From Neofusicoccum parvum (lineage: Eukaryota > Ascomycota > Dothideomycetes > Botryosphaeriales > Botryosphaeriaceae): a stretch of DNA of 64,000 nucleotides. Positions 35,407-47,200 of this stretch are shown in pieces; the stretch's first letter is position 1, and the number at the start of each line of letters is the position of its first letter. The position numbers and the translations under genes are program-made. The DNA is taken from contig CP087214.1 in the NCBI GenBank assembly GCA_020912385.1, forward strand, positions 1,550,001 to 1,614,000. The letters are read 5' to 3'. Below the pieces are notes generated by a model. The model was not told the origin of the DNA. It saw nothing but the letters and a program-made list of their open reading frames with translations, and made no database searches.

Positions 35407-37116
35407 ATGGACCCGTCCTCACCTCGCCCAGAGAGCCCCGATCCCGAGAAGGCGCTGTCCCACTCCGACGACGGTTCCCCAGACCCAGCCGACTTCCCCA
35501 CCAAGATCGAATGGGCCGACGACCCCGACAACCCGCAGAACTGGAAGTTCAGCAAGCGGTGTTTCCACACCTTCGTACCAAGTAAGCCCGCGCAGTTCGA
35601 GCCGTGCCGGGAGACATGTCATGCTGACGCCCTGCAGCTGCGATAGCGTTCGTCACGTAAGCATCCCTTCCGGCAAGTATCTGAACGCACACGCTCACCG
35701 GACGAAGGACCCTAGCCTCTTCAATCTACACCCCTGGCCGCACCGAGGTCCAGGCGGAGTTTGGCGTCTCCACGACCGTTGCCATCCTTCCCTTCTCTTT
35801 CTACACCCTGGGCCTGGCCTTCGGGCCTCTCATCGCGTCGCCGTGCAGCGAGAACTTCGGTCGTAGGGCAGTGTACTTCGTCTGCACCCCCATCTTCGGT
35901 CTCTTCATCCTCGGCTCGGGCTTCTCGCAGTCCATCGTCAGCTTGACCGTGTGCCGCTTCTTCGCCGGCTGCTTCGGCAGCCCTGCGCTGAGCGTCGGCA
36001 ACGCCACCATTTCCGATGTGTGGGCGCCGCACGAACGCGCCATCCCCATGGCCATCATGGTGTGCGCCCCTTTCCTGGGTCCCTCGCTGGGGTAAGTGCT
36101 TCCCCATCCACCCACCTCGGCCCCGTCACTCACCTCTCTCCAGCCCACTGATTGGCGGCTTCGTCGCCGAGGGCAAAGGCTGGCGATGGACGCAGTGGGT
36201 GATCCTCTTCTTCACCGCCGCCTTCCTCGCGCCCGCCTTCTTCATGCGCGAGACGTACCGCAAGCAGATCCTCAAGACCCGGCGGGCCGCCGACGCGGAC
36301 CTCTCGCTCCGCCGCACCGAGACGGCGGCGTCGCGGGCGTCGCGGGCGGCGCAGGGCACGCGCGCGCTGCTGCTCAGCACGATCGGCCGGCCGGTGCACA
36401 TGCTGGCGACGGAGCCGATCATCGGGCTGTTCTCGCTCTACGTCGCCTTCATCTTCGCCATGCAGTACGCCTTCTTCGCCGCCTTTCCCTGGGTCTTCAG
36501 CCGCACCTACGGCTTCGACCTCGGCGCCCAGGGCCTGACCTTCCTCGGCCTGGGCGTCGGCTGCGTCGTCGGCTTCGCCGCCATCGTCGCCAACAGCCTC
36601 CTGCTCGAGCGGCCGCGCGTCGCGCGCTGGCGGGCACAGCACCAAGCCGACGCGGGGGCCGCGGAGGAAGGGCAGCAGCAGCAGCAGCGGAAGCGCGCGT
36701 CCCCACCCCCGGAGTTCGCGCTCGCGATCGCGTACCCGGGGTCGGTGCTGCTGCCGGCGTCGCTGTTCATGTTCGCGTGGACGGCCGACGCGGGCGCGCA
36801 CTGGATGGCGCCGGTGGCGGCCGAGGCGCTGTTCGGGGCCGCCAACCTGCTGGTCTTCATGGCCTGCTCGCTGTACCTGGTCAACACGTACGGCCCGCGC
36901 TACGGCGCCAGCGCCATGGCCGCCTGCAGCCTGCTGCGCTACGTCCTCGGCGCCGTCTTCCCGCTGTTCATCCTGCAGATGTACGAGGCGCTGGGGACTG
37001 GCTGGGCCACCAGTCTGCTGGCTTTCGTGAGTGTCGCTATGGCTGCTCTGCCTTGGGGGTTCGTCCGGTGGGGGCCTAAGCTGAGGGCTATGTCGGCGTA
37101 TCCGTGTGAGGGGTGA
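35407..37116 (+). CDS. MFS transporter, DHA1 drug/polyamine:H+ antiporter type
   Basis: Four exons (35407-35581, 35638-35656, 35708-36091, 36144-37116) give 516 residues. Exon 2 is 19 bp and restores the first membrane helix as FVPTAIAFVTTLASSIYTPG. The cytosolic N-terminus carries the usual WADDPDNPQNWKFSK. Twelve hydrophobic segments are visible, with the MFS signature between helices 2 and 3 (GPLIASPCSENFGRRAVYF) and the antiporter-type GPSLGPLIGGFVAE at helix 5, followed by MRETYRK after helix 6. A glutamine run (QQQQQ) lies in the loop after helix 8. It probably exports drugs or polyamines at the plasma membrane. No clustered biosynthetic gene adjoins it. The substrate cannot be told. 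Confidence 0.88.
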
Positions 37117-37878
37117 GAAGGGGGAGGGAGAGGGAGAGGGAGAGGTTTGGCTGGGAGGTCTGGGGTGGAAGTGGTTGCTTTCTCGTCGTACGAGGCGGAA
37201 ATGACTTTATCCGGGGTGTGGGGACGGGGGGTGGTTCTGTGGGTCGGACGTTGGGTATCGATGGGTTGGGTGGAGAGAGTGGGCACCTGCAGTGGTCGAT
37301 GATGAAGAGTAGCGAGGTTGTGGTAGAAGAAAGAAAGAGAAAGGTGGAAAGACGTGGAAGAAGGAACCCTGTAGTTAGATTTTCAGTTTTATACCCCTTA
37401 GTATTACTTCGTAGAGCTCCGTAGCAACGAAAACACTCAAAAAGAAAAAAGTTCAGACCCTGGATGTCAAGCAAAAGCGACGCATGAAGTTTGAAATAAG
37501 CTTGACAGCTTTAACCTCGGCCTAGCGTAGCGTGGCAGATCACCACGGGATTGCCGTGGTCGCTCGACCACCCCGGCGGTCGGATTGTCCGTGCCATGCC
37601 ATGCTACCCCACATCCGCCATGGGGTGGGAAGAGAGGACGATCCCTGTTGCCCGGCTATTCCGTCTTACCGGTGTCTGTTATCAGATGCGTTATACTCGT
37701 ACGCCTATCCGATGACCTCGCTTGTGTCGATTTTTGGAAGGTGAGAAGGCACCGTGCGAACTTCACGATAGAGCATAACCCAAGGTTTAGATCTTGAAGA
37801 ATATCCAATCGACGTTGATATACCCAACAGGTATTAAAAGATTTATCCACTCAAGAAACCTTAAACAAACCAACCCCC
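37117..37878. other. convergent intergenic region
   Basis: 762 bp between the 3' ends of the MFS gene and the minus-strand PAN protein gene. A GGGAGA-rich purine run lies at 37120-37145. No gene supported. Confidence 0.5.
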
Positions 37879-40423
37879 CTACGGCCCAGCACTGGGCTCA
37901 GCACACCCCCTCGTCACAACCACCTTCGTCGTCGTCGTCGTCGTTGTCGCCGCCACAACAACCCTCGTCTCCGTCTTCTCCCCCACCACTGTCCGCGTGC
38001 TCACCGCAGATCCCACCCCCTCCACAGTCGTCAAGACGGTCGTATACACCCCCTCCGTCACCGTCGCAACCGCTCCTCCCACCGTCTCCGTCACCACGCT
38101 CGTCGCCTCCGTCGTTACCGTCCGCGTCGCCACCCCGCTCGCCACCGGCGTCAGCGTCGCCGTCTGCACAGCCAGCGCGAATACGGTCGACGTGGCCGCG
38201 CCCGCCGGCGCCGGTGTGACCGTCACCGTGCTCGTCGCGGCGGCGGTGCGGGTGACCGTGGTGCGGAAGGTCCAGGGGTACGTGTAGTCGAAGTCGGCGG
38301 GGTCGGTGGTCTTCGCGCGGGGGCGGATGGCCAGGGTGGTCCGGGGGGCGCGCTTGAGGACGGCGGTGGCGCTGTCTGACGCGGCTGCCGCGGCGACCAG
38401 ACGCGCGCCGTAGATGTCGCGGCTGCGCGTGATGGCGTTGAGCGCGCTCTTCATGTAGCAGGCCTGCGCGCCGTGGGCGTACGACACGTCGATGCACCGG
38501 GGCGTGCGCGCGCAGGTCTCGAGGCAGGCGGTGAGCGTGGGCTCCCAGGACAGGGCGAGGTCGCCGGCGTAGCGGTCGGCGTGGCATTCGAGTTGGAAGA
38601 CGGTAGAGAGGGAGGTGCGGATGCAGGCGTCGTTGTGGGCGGGGCAGGTTATGGGGGTGGAAGGGTTGATGAAGCCTTTCGGGCAGATGGTTGGAGTGGG
38701 AGTGGAGGTGAAGGTTGCGGCGGTAGTTTCAGAGCTGGAAGGGCCCATGAGAGAGGGTGTTGGGGTAACGATGTCTTTTATGGCGCCCCAGACGCCTTGG
38801 TTGTTGATTTTGGTGCCGACTTCGCCTTTGAGATAACAAGGGCCAGGGGATCCAGGGATCCAGGCGATGTCGACGCAGCCTTCGGTATTGGCGCAGGACT
38901 CGATGCAGCTATCTAGGCTAGGTTGATAAGACATGCCGATATCCCCTGCCAAGTGGTCTGTGAAGCACTCAACAGTGAAGGTCGAGCCATCCTTCGCCTG
39001 GTATGATTTTGTGTCGGAACTCGGGCAAGAGAGTGTCGTCGGCGTTGTAGATGCTGGGGTAGAAGAGGAAGCTGAACTCGTATCAGTATGTTCCATACCT
39101 TCAACTATTAGCGCAGCCCCCCAAACACCATCAACGTCCGAAGCATAGGTGTCTTGGCTCTTGAGATAGCACCAGCCTGCGGATGAGCCTCCAGTGAAAG
39201 CTACCGCCTTGCAGCCGGAGGTCTTGACGCATGATTGCATACATCCGTCGAAGCTCTCGGTAAAAACCGCCCCAAGTTGGCCGGCTTGGTAGTCTTTGTG
39301 GCACTTGACGGTGAATACCGCTCCGTTGATTGATGTTACAGAAGATCCGTCAGAGCCAGGGCATGTCGGAGGGGTTGGAATAATCGAGACTGTTGAGGAA
39401 GTGGTTAATGTCGAAGACGCCGTACTCGTGCTGGTGGAAGTAGTCGTCGCTGTGGAATCGGTTGATGCGGAAAGAGTGGAGGATTCTGACGTAGAAGTGG
39501 AAGTGGAAATGGAAGAATCAGACATAGATGTGGTAGAAGAGGTGCTCGATGGGCAGTTTCCAACAAACTCCGTCACCGTTGAGGCAGTTACGATCGTCGC
39601 CGTGCTGTACTCAGTAGTGACCGAGGTTCCCGGGTACTCAGTCTCCGTTGTTGTTGATGACGGCTGGCCCCCCCGTGAAATTGTAGTGGTAGTCGTTGAG
39701 GACTCAAAGATTGTCTCCGTCCGTCCCGCCAAAGTTTGGAAAACAGTCGTGGGAACAGTTGCTGAATATGCCGTATCCGTGACCGTCGTCGAAGGCTCTG
39801 GACTCAAGGTGATTGTAATGGTTGATGTGCCAGAAGTTTGGGTGATGAAATTGGTTATCGTAGGTGCGGGAGCCAACGTGGTAGATGAAATGGCTGTCTC
39901 ATAGACATAATCCGTTGTGGTGGTCGGTGACGATACAGCGAAGACGTAAGGCTTAAACTCCGGGCCGGTTGGAGCAACGAAGAACATAGTGCTTGTATTG
40001 AAGTCAGTAAGAAGCTTGCCAACAACCTAGAGAATGCGCATACAAAGTGCCTTGTGCCATCCTGTTGTAAGTAACTTGGGGACATTGGAAACTGGTGTAG
40101 GTCTTCGCTCCATTGAGACCCTTGCATGGCAGTGTTGCCCTTGCGGTCGCGCCCCGGGTGACAAAATCTCCTATGATGTAGGGGGTGATGGTGTTTTCGC
40201 CATCTTTGTTGCCGGTATAGCTCTTTGGAAAGGTGCATATCTCATCCTTTTTGTTGGTAAAACTGCCGGTAGCGGCTAGGAAGTTGGTGTTGGAAGGATT
40301 GACACCGAAGGTTGGAATAGCACCGTTGATTGAGCTGGGCAGATTGGGCCCCTCGAAGAAACAAACCATAGCTGCTGCAGAAAGGGAAGGCGATTGTGGT
40401 TGTAGATCAAAAAGAGCATTCAA
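37879..40423 (-). CDS. PAN-module Ser/Thr-rich protein with a conserved fungal N-terminal domain
   Basis: Two exons, complement(37879-39991, 40044-40423), give 830 residues. The 52-bp intron joins MAQGTF to TMFFVAPTGPEF. The N-terminal 150 residues (VCFFEGPNLPSSINGAIPTF, FQCPQV, GPEFKPYVFAVSS) look like the conserved domain of secreted ascomycete proteins that I associate, from memory, with DUF7908. A Thr/Ser-rich stalk (about 155-330) follows. Then come three PAN-like modules at about 335-405, 448-510 and 575-640, each ending CYLK or CYMK. The C-terminus is again Thr/Val-rich and ends at RGCAEPSAGP. The module type is the same as in the giant LysM-PAN protein 13 kb away. No clear signal peptide follows the chosen ATG, so the 5' end may be incomplete. 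Probably extracellular. Confidence 0.78.
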
Positions 40424-41481
40424 GAAGGAGTATATGCAAGCGAGAGTATTGGAATAAGTAAACCATTAGCGACTGAACAAACGAAAGAAGGGATGGACGA
40501 AAATAACCACGGTCTGGAAGGCGGAGAAGCTGGCCCGATACCAATGCCAAGGGTCCTCGACCAGCTGGTACAGGCCCATTATTAGGTGCATCTCCCCACA
40601 TTAAGGTGGCTCTCAACGGCGCTTTTAGTGGCATTTTGTGGCGAGTGCTCATTTATCAGCTTTGGAATGGTCTACACCAAGGCGTATAGATGGTGATATG
40701 GTCTTCATTAGCAACCTCTGCCGGTTTCCCCCTCTCAAGCGCAATACTGTACAAGAATAGTGCTCGTGGGCAATAGCAAAGCACGGCGAACCTTTTCTCT
40801 GCTGCTTGAGCTCCTCTCGAAGCGGATCGAGGCGTGTTGTGGTGGACTTGGCAGCTGAACCACTCTCATCTAGCCGCACCGCCAAGACACCGATGATCAC
40901 CAAACGAGGGACAAACGAGCATACCAAGCCTCTAAACAAGCGTAGGATTTGCCATGAGGCTGAGACTTGAGTTCCTGGCAGAAGACCGGTGACTCTCGAG
41001 GATGCTGCCGTGCACATGCAGAGCGGGCCAGATCTGGTGGCAAAACAGAATGATCGGGAGATAGCCTGGCGCATCACTTTAGCCTGATGAGCCGAGCATA
41101 GTCCTCGACTTGATCGGCAGTGAGGTCTCAGCAGCGCTGTGGAGGGATTTCGCGCACAACGGCGGGACACGGCCACAGGCTCAGCCGGGAAGACCCTCGT
41201 GGCGCAGCATGTAGCTCGCTACGGAAGCACTGAAGAAGGCGAATCGAAGGATGCAACGCTGGAACGAAGGGCGCGATACCGCGGGCGACGGAAGCCGATT
41301 GGTGGTGTTGAGGTGACAGGCGTGGGAGCGACGCGACGCATCTCGGTCCCCGCCCGCCGAGACACGCTAATTTTAGCGACCACCTGCCTACCCAGCGATC
41401 CGGGGAAAGCTCCCACCACCCACCAGCGTAGCTCCACGACTCAAACCACCACTGGCCATCGCAAGTCTCCACGCAGCCGCA
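40424..41481. other. divergent intergenic region
   Basis: 1.06 kb between the start of the minus-strand PAN protein and the SRPBCC gene. Presumably both promoters. Open frames here are short or overlap the flanking genes; none supported. Confidence 0.45.
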
Positions 41482-42012
41482 ATGGCGTCGCACGTCTTCA
41501 CCGCCACCGCCTCCATCCCCATCTCCGCCGCTCCCGAAAAGGTCTTCGCCCTCCTCACCGACCGCTCCACCTGGCCCGTCTGGAACACCTTCATCCCGCT
41601 CGCCGACCTCGTCTCGCCCGCCCCCAGCTCCGCCTCCCCCGACGACGGCAAGATCCAAGTCGGCCAGAAGCTCCACTTCCATGTCCGGGCGAAGGTGTTC
41701 GGCAAGCTGCGCGCCGTGCCGGGTGGCAGCGGCGAGGAGGTGAATATCCTGTCGACGCCGGCCGACGCCGCCGGCGAGCGGGGCATATGGCGCGTGGGCT
41801 GGAAGGCGGCGGACATGCCTGCGTGGCTGTTTAGGGCGCAGAGGGTCAATGAGGTGTTGGCGGAGGAGAGCGGCGGGTGCACCTATCGCACGGTCGAGAC
41901 GTTTGATGGGCCGCTGGCATATCTGGTGAAGGTGCTGAGTGGGTGGTTGGTGAGGGAGGGGTTGGTTATGTGGGCTGAGGGGTTGAAGAAGGAGGCTGAG
42001 AAGGGAAATTGA
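41482..42012 (+). CDS. SRPBCC (START-like) domain protein
   Basis: A single exon encodes 176 residues from an ATG in CGCAATGGC context. The sequence starts SHVFTATASIPISAAPEKVF, the beta strand and helix that open SRPBCC/polyketide-cyclase-like folds (typically a sheet wrapped around a long C-terminal helix). WPVWNTFIPLADLV gives the family's W..WN..I segment, and the C-terminal LVREGLVMWAEGLKKEAEK is the expected amphipathic helix. Such proteins bind hydrophobic ligands in a deep cavity; the ligand and role here are unknown. There is no targeting signal, so it is probably cytosolic. Confidence 0.78.
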   Translation: MASHVFTATASIPISAAPEKVFALLTDRSTWPVWNTFIPLADLVSPAPSSASPDDGKIQVGQKLHFHVRAKVFGKLRAVPGGSGEEVNILSTPADAAGERGIWRVGWKAADMPAWLFRAQRVNEVLAEESGGCTYRTVETFDGPLAYLVKVLSGWLVREGLVMWAEGLKKEAEKGN

Positions 42013-44298
42013 TTGGAAGATAGAGATACTGTGTGGGAGAGAGGGAGGGATGGAGCCGGCCTCCATTCTGGGCTTTTACTTATGTATAATTCTGGGACTG
42101 ATGCAGAGGCTCAATTGGAGATGTCCACACTTGATCTGGTGTTTGATGGAAATGTGAAAACATCATGAGCTCTCCAGGTTACAGATGAATGGAGGCAGTG
42201 TCGGCATTCTGAATTCCACAGGGCGGCCTGTTTCATAATTCCCGCAACCCAGGATGTTGCAGCATACACGTATGCATTTCAATGGAATCAGTCGGGGTGG
42301 TTTGACTCGAGTCCACGCATTCGGGGGACCTGCAAGAGGCCATACCAACAACACTGCCGCTACCCACTCATGCCATCTCGTAATATTTGTAGAGTGTTGG
42401 GTATTGAGAAGACCGACGAAAATTTGCGGGTCAAGCTTGATGTGTTGGCAATACAGCAAGCTCTATCGAAGATATCCCCAGTCTGCATTAGAAGGAAAAA
42501 TGGAGGCATCAAAGAAGCAAACCTGTCCCACTTTTATATTGAGTCTGATCTACAATACAAGCTGCGAGGTTTCTCGACAAAGAAATTAGAGAGTAATCGG
42601 AGTAGGAAACCGGGGTAGGATGCATCAGGACCTGACCTGTCGTGCTACTTCTTGCTGTTACGCAGTGCACTCGGTTAAATGGAAAGAATAAGGAACGGAT
42701 CTCATGAAACCATGCGCGCCTACGTGGCTTTTTCGGCAGATCCGAAGATCTGAGTCCCTTGTAATATATTTTCCGGCAGGGATAATTTCAGCTGCTGGAG
42801 GTGTGCATATACATTCACGCAATTATGGCTGGCGTGAACGCTTACCTGAAAAAAAAATATACAGGGGACTAAACCCATCTCCCGATTCGCTCTAGCGAAC
42901 AATAGAAAGGGCAATTGCCTCCGGTCGGAAGCTTCGACTACACGTACCCGTGGGATAGTGGAGTTCGGTAGTGTGGGTCTGCGGTACTAGTTATCGGCTG
43001 CAGCAACTTTCTGTTCCACGTACTCTCGGTGCCGTGGTGCAGCAGTCACATGCATTACGGCTTTGGTGTACCCCAAATAGGCCACATATCTCGGACACTA
43101 ATAAAAGCAAATCAGGACCCACCTCAGCCGCGTCCGAAGCTTTATGCAAAATTACCTGGAAACCCGAGTTTGCATATCTCATCCGAACTCGAGGCAGAAT
43201 ATTCTATGTTAGTAAGTATACCAAAATCGTCGTGAAAATTGTTCCTAAGTACTGCAACTTCGAGATTACCTGCCAATTATATGCTTGTCTGTAGCTGGTT
43301 GAGTCTTGTTTCATGGGAAAGCTTCTTATGGAACATGCTACGATCATGCAGGTCCATCGGATGATGTGACAGACCTTCCTATCATCCTATGTCTGTATTT
43401 TGGTACGGATTGTCCGACAGCAATACGATCAAAAGGAATGAGTGGCCTCCAGTGTCGCAGATAGCTTCGTTTGTATTCACACCGGCATTCGACAGAGAAC
43501 CCGATCTCCGCCGATAATTTTTTCTTTTGTTGAACTTGAGATGAATTCAGGAATGATCAACAACTGGCGGTCAATGTTGGGAGGTACGTGTCTTGTGTCT
43601 TCGTATTCACAGCCGGAGTCGGGGCTGATGCCTAAAGATAAGACCCACGACAACCCTCATTAAGTAAGGAATAGAATCAAATAAGTCGAGTACAGCTGGA
43701 ACGATAATTCTAAAGTCATTGCCATGAAATGAGCAACATTGCTTCTGAGATTATTTGTATGCAAATAACATACAGGAGGTACATGGCGTCTGTAGGGCTT
43801 CACAAACAAGAAAAGGAACTGCCAAGTTGTCACCAAAACACACAGAGAAGAATTTGACACGCCTGAAGTACTGGGGTTACGTCAAATTTTCCAGATTTGT
43901 AGTACTCCGGAGACTGAGATTTGGTAGATACCCACACAAGTCCGTGCACAGAGCATCTTGTGGCCACTTTGCAGTGCATCTTTAATTTTTCATATCTAGA
44001 AAAAGAAAAGAGAAAGGTTGTGTGTTTTCAATGTTGCTCCGTTACAGCTGGCATGGGGATCTCCCCTTTTCCTCGTAGGCGGAGTTTTCCGGTACGCAGG
44101 TAGCAGAAATAGTGTCACAAACGAAAACACAACATTAAATAGAGCTTCTTCCATCCATGGAGACTTGATCTTTACACCTTCGGGTTCTCTAAAACTCTCG
44201 CAGCTCTTCCAGCTATTTGTCTCTTTTTATCTCTCAACCGCTTTCCAAAACTTTCATCCATTTACTGTCAATCCGACAAGGGCAAAGGAAAGCAAGTC
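42013..44298. other. A+T-richer gene-free stretch
   Basis: 2.3 kb with noticeably lower G+C than the flanking housekeeping DNA. Only short open frames (at most about 110 codons) on either strand, with no recognisable domains. It could hold decayed mobile-element or gene remnants, but I cannot identify any. It runs straight into the CorA-like gene, which shares the composition. Confidence 0.5.
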
Positions 44299-47200
44299 AT
44301 GAGAGAGATAGCCAGTGACTCACTAGTACCTGTCTACGGGCCGAATCCGCGTCCATCTGACTGGAATGTCCCTCCAGCCATCTTCGGGCCGGAGCCGCCA
44401 CCGCCTGGGTGGGTTATATCTCCGCCCTTCTTTGGACCGCAGCCACGGCCGTCCGAATCAACTGGCCCTCCAGCTATCTTCGGGCCGGAACCGCGACCGC
44501 CTTGGGTCGACCCTCGGCCCCCAGACTATTTACCAAAAATCCTGGTGGAAAATGTGCCTGATGATCTCGACAAAGATTTTAATGAATTCATTTCGTGTAG
44601 GCAGCCTTCTCTCCGACATTTTGAAAATATCCTGACTTTTGGAGGACTAGGCCAACTAGAAAGTGAAGCGATACCCAAGGATGCTAAACTCAAAATTCCC
44701 GTTGGCACATCTAAACCTGCGCACGACGGTTACGCGTCTTTCGGCGGCGATGGAACCTCGGTAACCGTCAATGCATATGGAAACATTATGCAAATAACTC
44801 GGTTCTTTGGTCATGGCCGATCAGGGTTCTTTTGTATGGACACCACGTCTGTCTCGGAGGTATATCACGTTCGATCTCGGATGCGACAACTCATGAAGCT
44901 GTCAGAGGAGCCCAACGAAGGATTTCGACCCCACTTGGAAGGAATCTCTGACGGAAACTCGGCCTTTGGAATGGAAAGAACACCACTGGAGTTTGTTCAC
45001 GATCGTTGGCCGCGTTTCACATTCTATCGATCTTGTGATTCTGCTCCATCAGCAAAGCCCGGACTGCCGAAGAAATTCACGGCATCGGACACCACTCCTG
45101 AATCTGAACATGCACAAGATACCTTTTGTTCACTGCAGTATTTCTGTCAAGATGGCACCGTTCTTCAAAGATACGTATTTGAACACGACCAAGGAATCAA
45201 CTACCTCGAAGAAGGCCCTAGACTGAAGCTTGAGACCAAGATGATGATCCGGGATCTCGATTTTACACAAAACACCGGATTCAGTCAGAATGGGAGGCGG
45301 GGGCAGTTTGACGATGCGTATGAGTGTCGGCCCGGACCGAATGACCGTAGTGTGATCGTCGCTCACAAGATGACCCAGGAGAGAGCAGAGGAGATGGGGA
45401 TCCCTTCATCAGTGTACAACCACCCATCTGGCCCGAAGTCAGTCGCTGTGATCATCACGCCATTCCTGAATGGTGTGGCACAAAAAGTGAAGAATGAATG
45501 TGGTGACTGGTTGATTGAACTGGGCTCGGAGAATCCGGTTTTCCGTTCAAAGTCAGGGACGATCGACCTCACCATAGCATACAGGTTACAAATCTTGGAA
45601 GAGAGACAAAGCTGGAAAAGATTGATTGTACCAGCTAAGCATCTAGCCGTCATGGGCAGAACCTTCTCCGAGAATTCCAGGCAACCATTCCAACCCATCT
45701 CATTCTCGACTCATCATCACCTCGATTTCATCATCAGACGTAACCTGGAACATATTCTCTCCGTCTGTAGTATCATGGTACCTGATGAGCCGACTCTGGG
45801 CAGCTACGACTCGAAATTGCCTTCCCTTTTCGCAGCAGGACAAACCCCGTTCGAATGCACACCGGTCGCCTTGACCTGCGGAGACATTTCGGGCCATCGT
45901 GTCTCATCATCAGCAAGCTTGTAAGAGCCTCGCGATTGCAAAATCTCGATCACGCTGACTATGAGTAGTTTCGCATTTAGATTCCTGCTCTCGGCACTTG
46001 AACACCTGGAGACAAAGGGAACATCCAGCATGGTTGGGCCACTTCCTCCGGGATATGCACGCCTGCAGAGGATCAAAGGCACGTGCGTTGCTCATCTCAA
46101 ATGGGTCACAAAGAAAATTGGTTCTTCAAAAACTTTATCACCACCGCAATTCTGGGTCACCGGGAGCCCGATACCAGCTTCAGCTCCTTTACCACCAGAG
46201 TCATACGCGGATATTCCCATGGAAGTCGTCAAATTGTGGACTTGGATGAGTACTCCAGGGACCGAGGCTTTTGCGCCAGGAGTTCCCGAGATTTGCCAGA
46301 AAATCTATGAGAGCCTTGATTCCAGGATCCAGATGCTTGTCGAAACCGATCCACGTCGGAAACACGCATATCCCCGCCCTCAAAGACCGGACTGTCACCC
46401 AGGGGAAAGCAAGAAATTTCGCCTGCTGGACCACGTTTGGATTTATTGGGCAATCACATGTGTTCAGGACCTAAAACACCACGTTGACCCGGTGAAACAT
46501 GGTTCTTCATCGCCATCAAACGCACATTGCGACGCCGTTGATCTTTTTGACAGTGGCTTTCGCAGAGATTTCAAACGAAGCATTCTGAAGAGGTTTACAA
46601 TACAGGCCGGTGACTCAAAGCAAAGAATGCTCGTGACCACACGGACTTGCTCCGAAATGAGATTCCTTTTCCATTCCAAGGACACCGCGTTGTTCTACGC
46701 CGTCGATTCCACTTGCGATATTTTTGAGACTAGAAAGAGTAACGACACGGAGCTCAATGAGACACGCTGGATTAACAAACGGAAATATTACCGGAGGCAC
46801 GAACAAGACTCTCTGAGTCAGAGTGGAAGTTGGAAGTACTTGGACGAGCGATTGAGGTACACCATGGAAGGTCAACCAAAACTCAAGGACAGCAAATTTC
46901 CGGGGGGACGCAAGCCTTTACGGTATGTTTTGGAACTCATTATCGGCTCCAAGAAACGGCGCATTGGTAGAAATCTTTCACGTGAGACTGCCCAGACGAT
47001 TATCGCTGCTCTGCTGGAACTGTCATCCCCAAATGGCCTCTTCTCTGAGTTACCGGACGAGAACGATGCGCCTGATACTTTCGAGGACGATTCCGACTGC
47101 CACAACTTCTGGCATGCGACATTTGAGATACCGTTCGCGCTTTGGACTTATGGGAGGAATGTCTCCGAGAAGCCTCTCACTCCTGTTATAAGCGACAATC

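Noticed and set aside
45921..45965. Treating 44299-45924 and 45961-48813 as two separate genes
   Set aside because: A 45-bp GTAAGA...ATGAG intron joins them exactly in frame, no promoter-sized gap exists, and the second ATG lies inside that intron's end. One gene is simpler, though RNA-seq should confirm.
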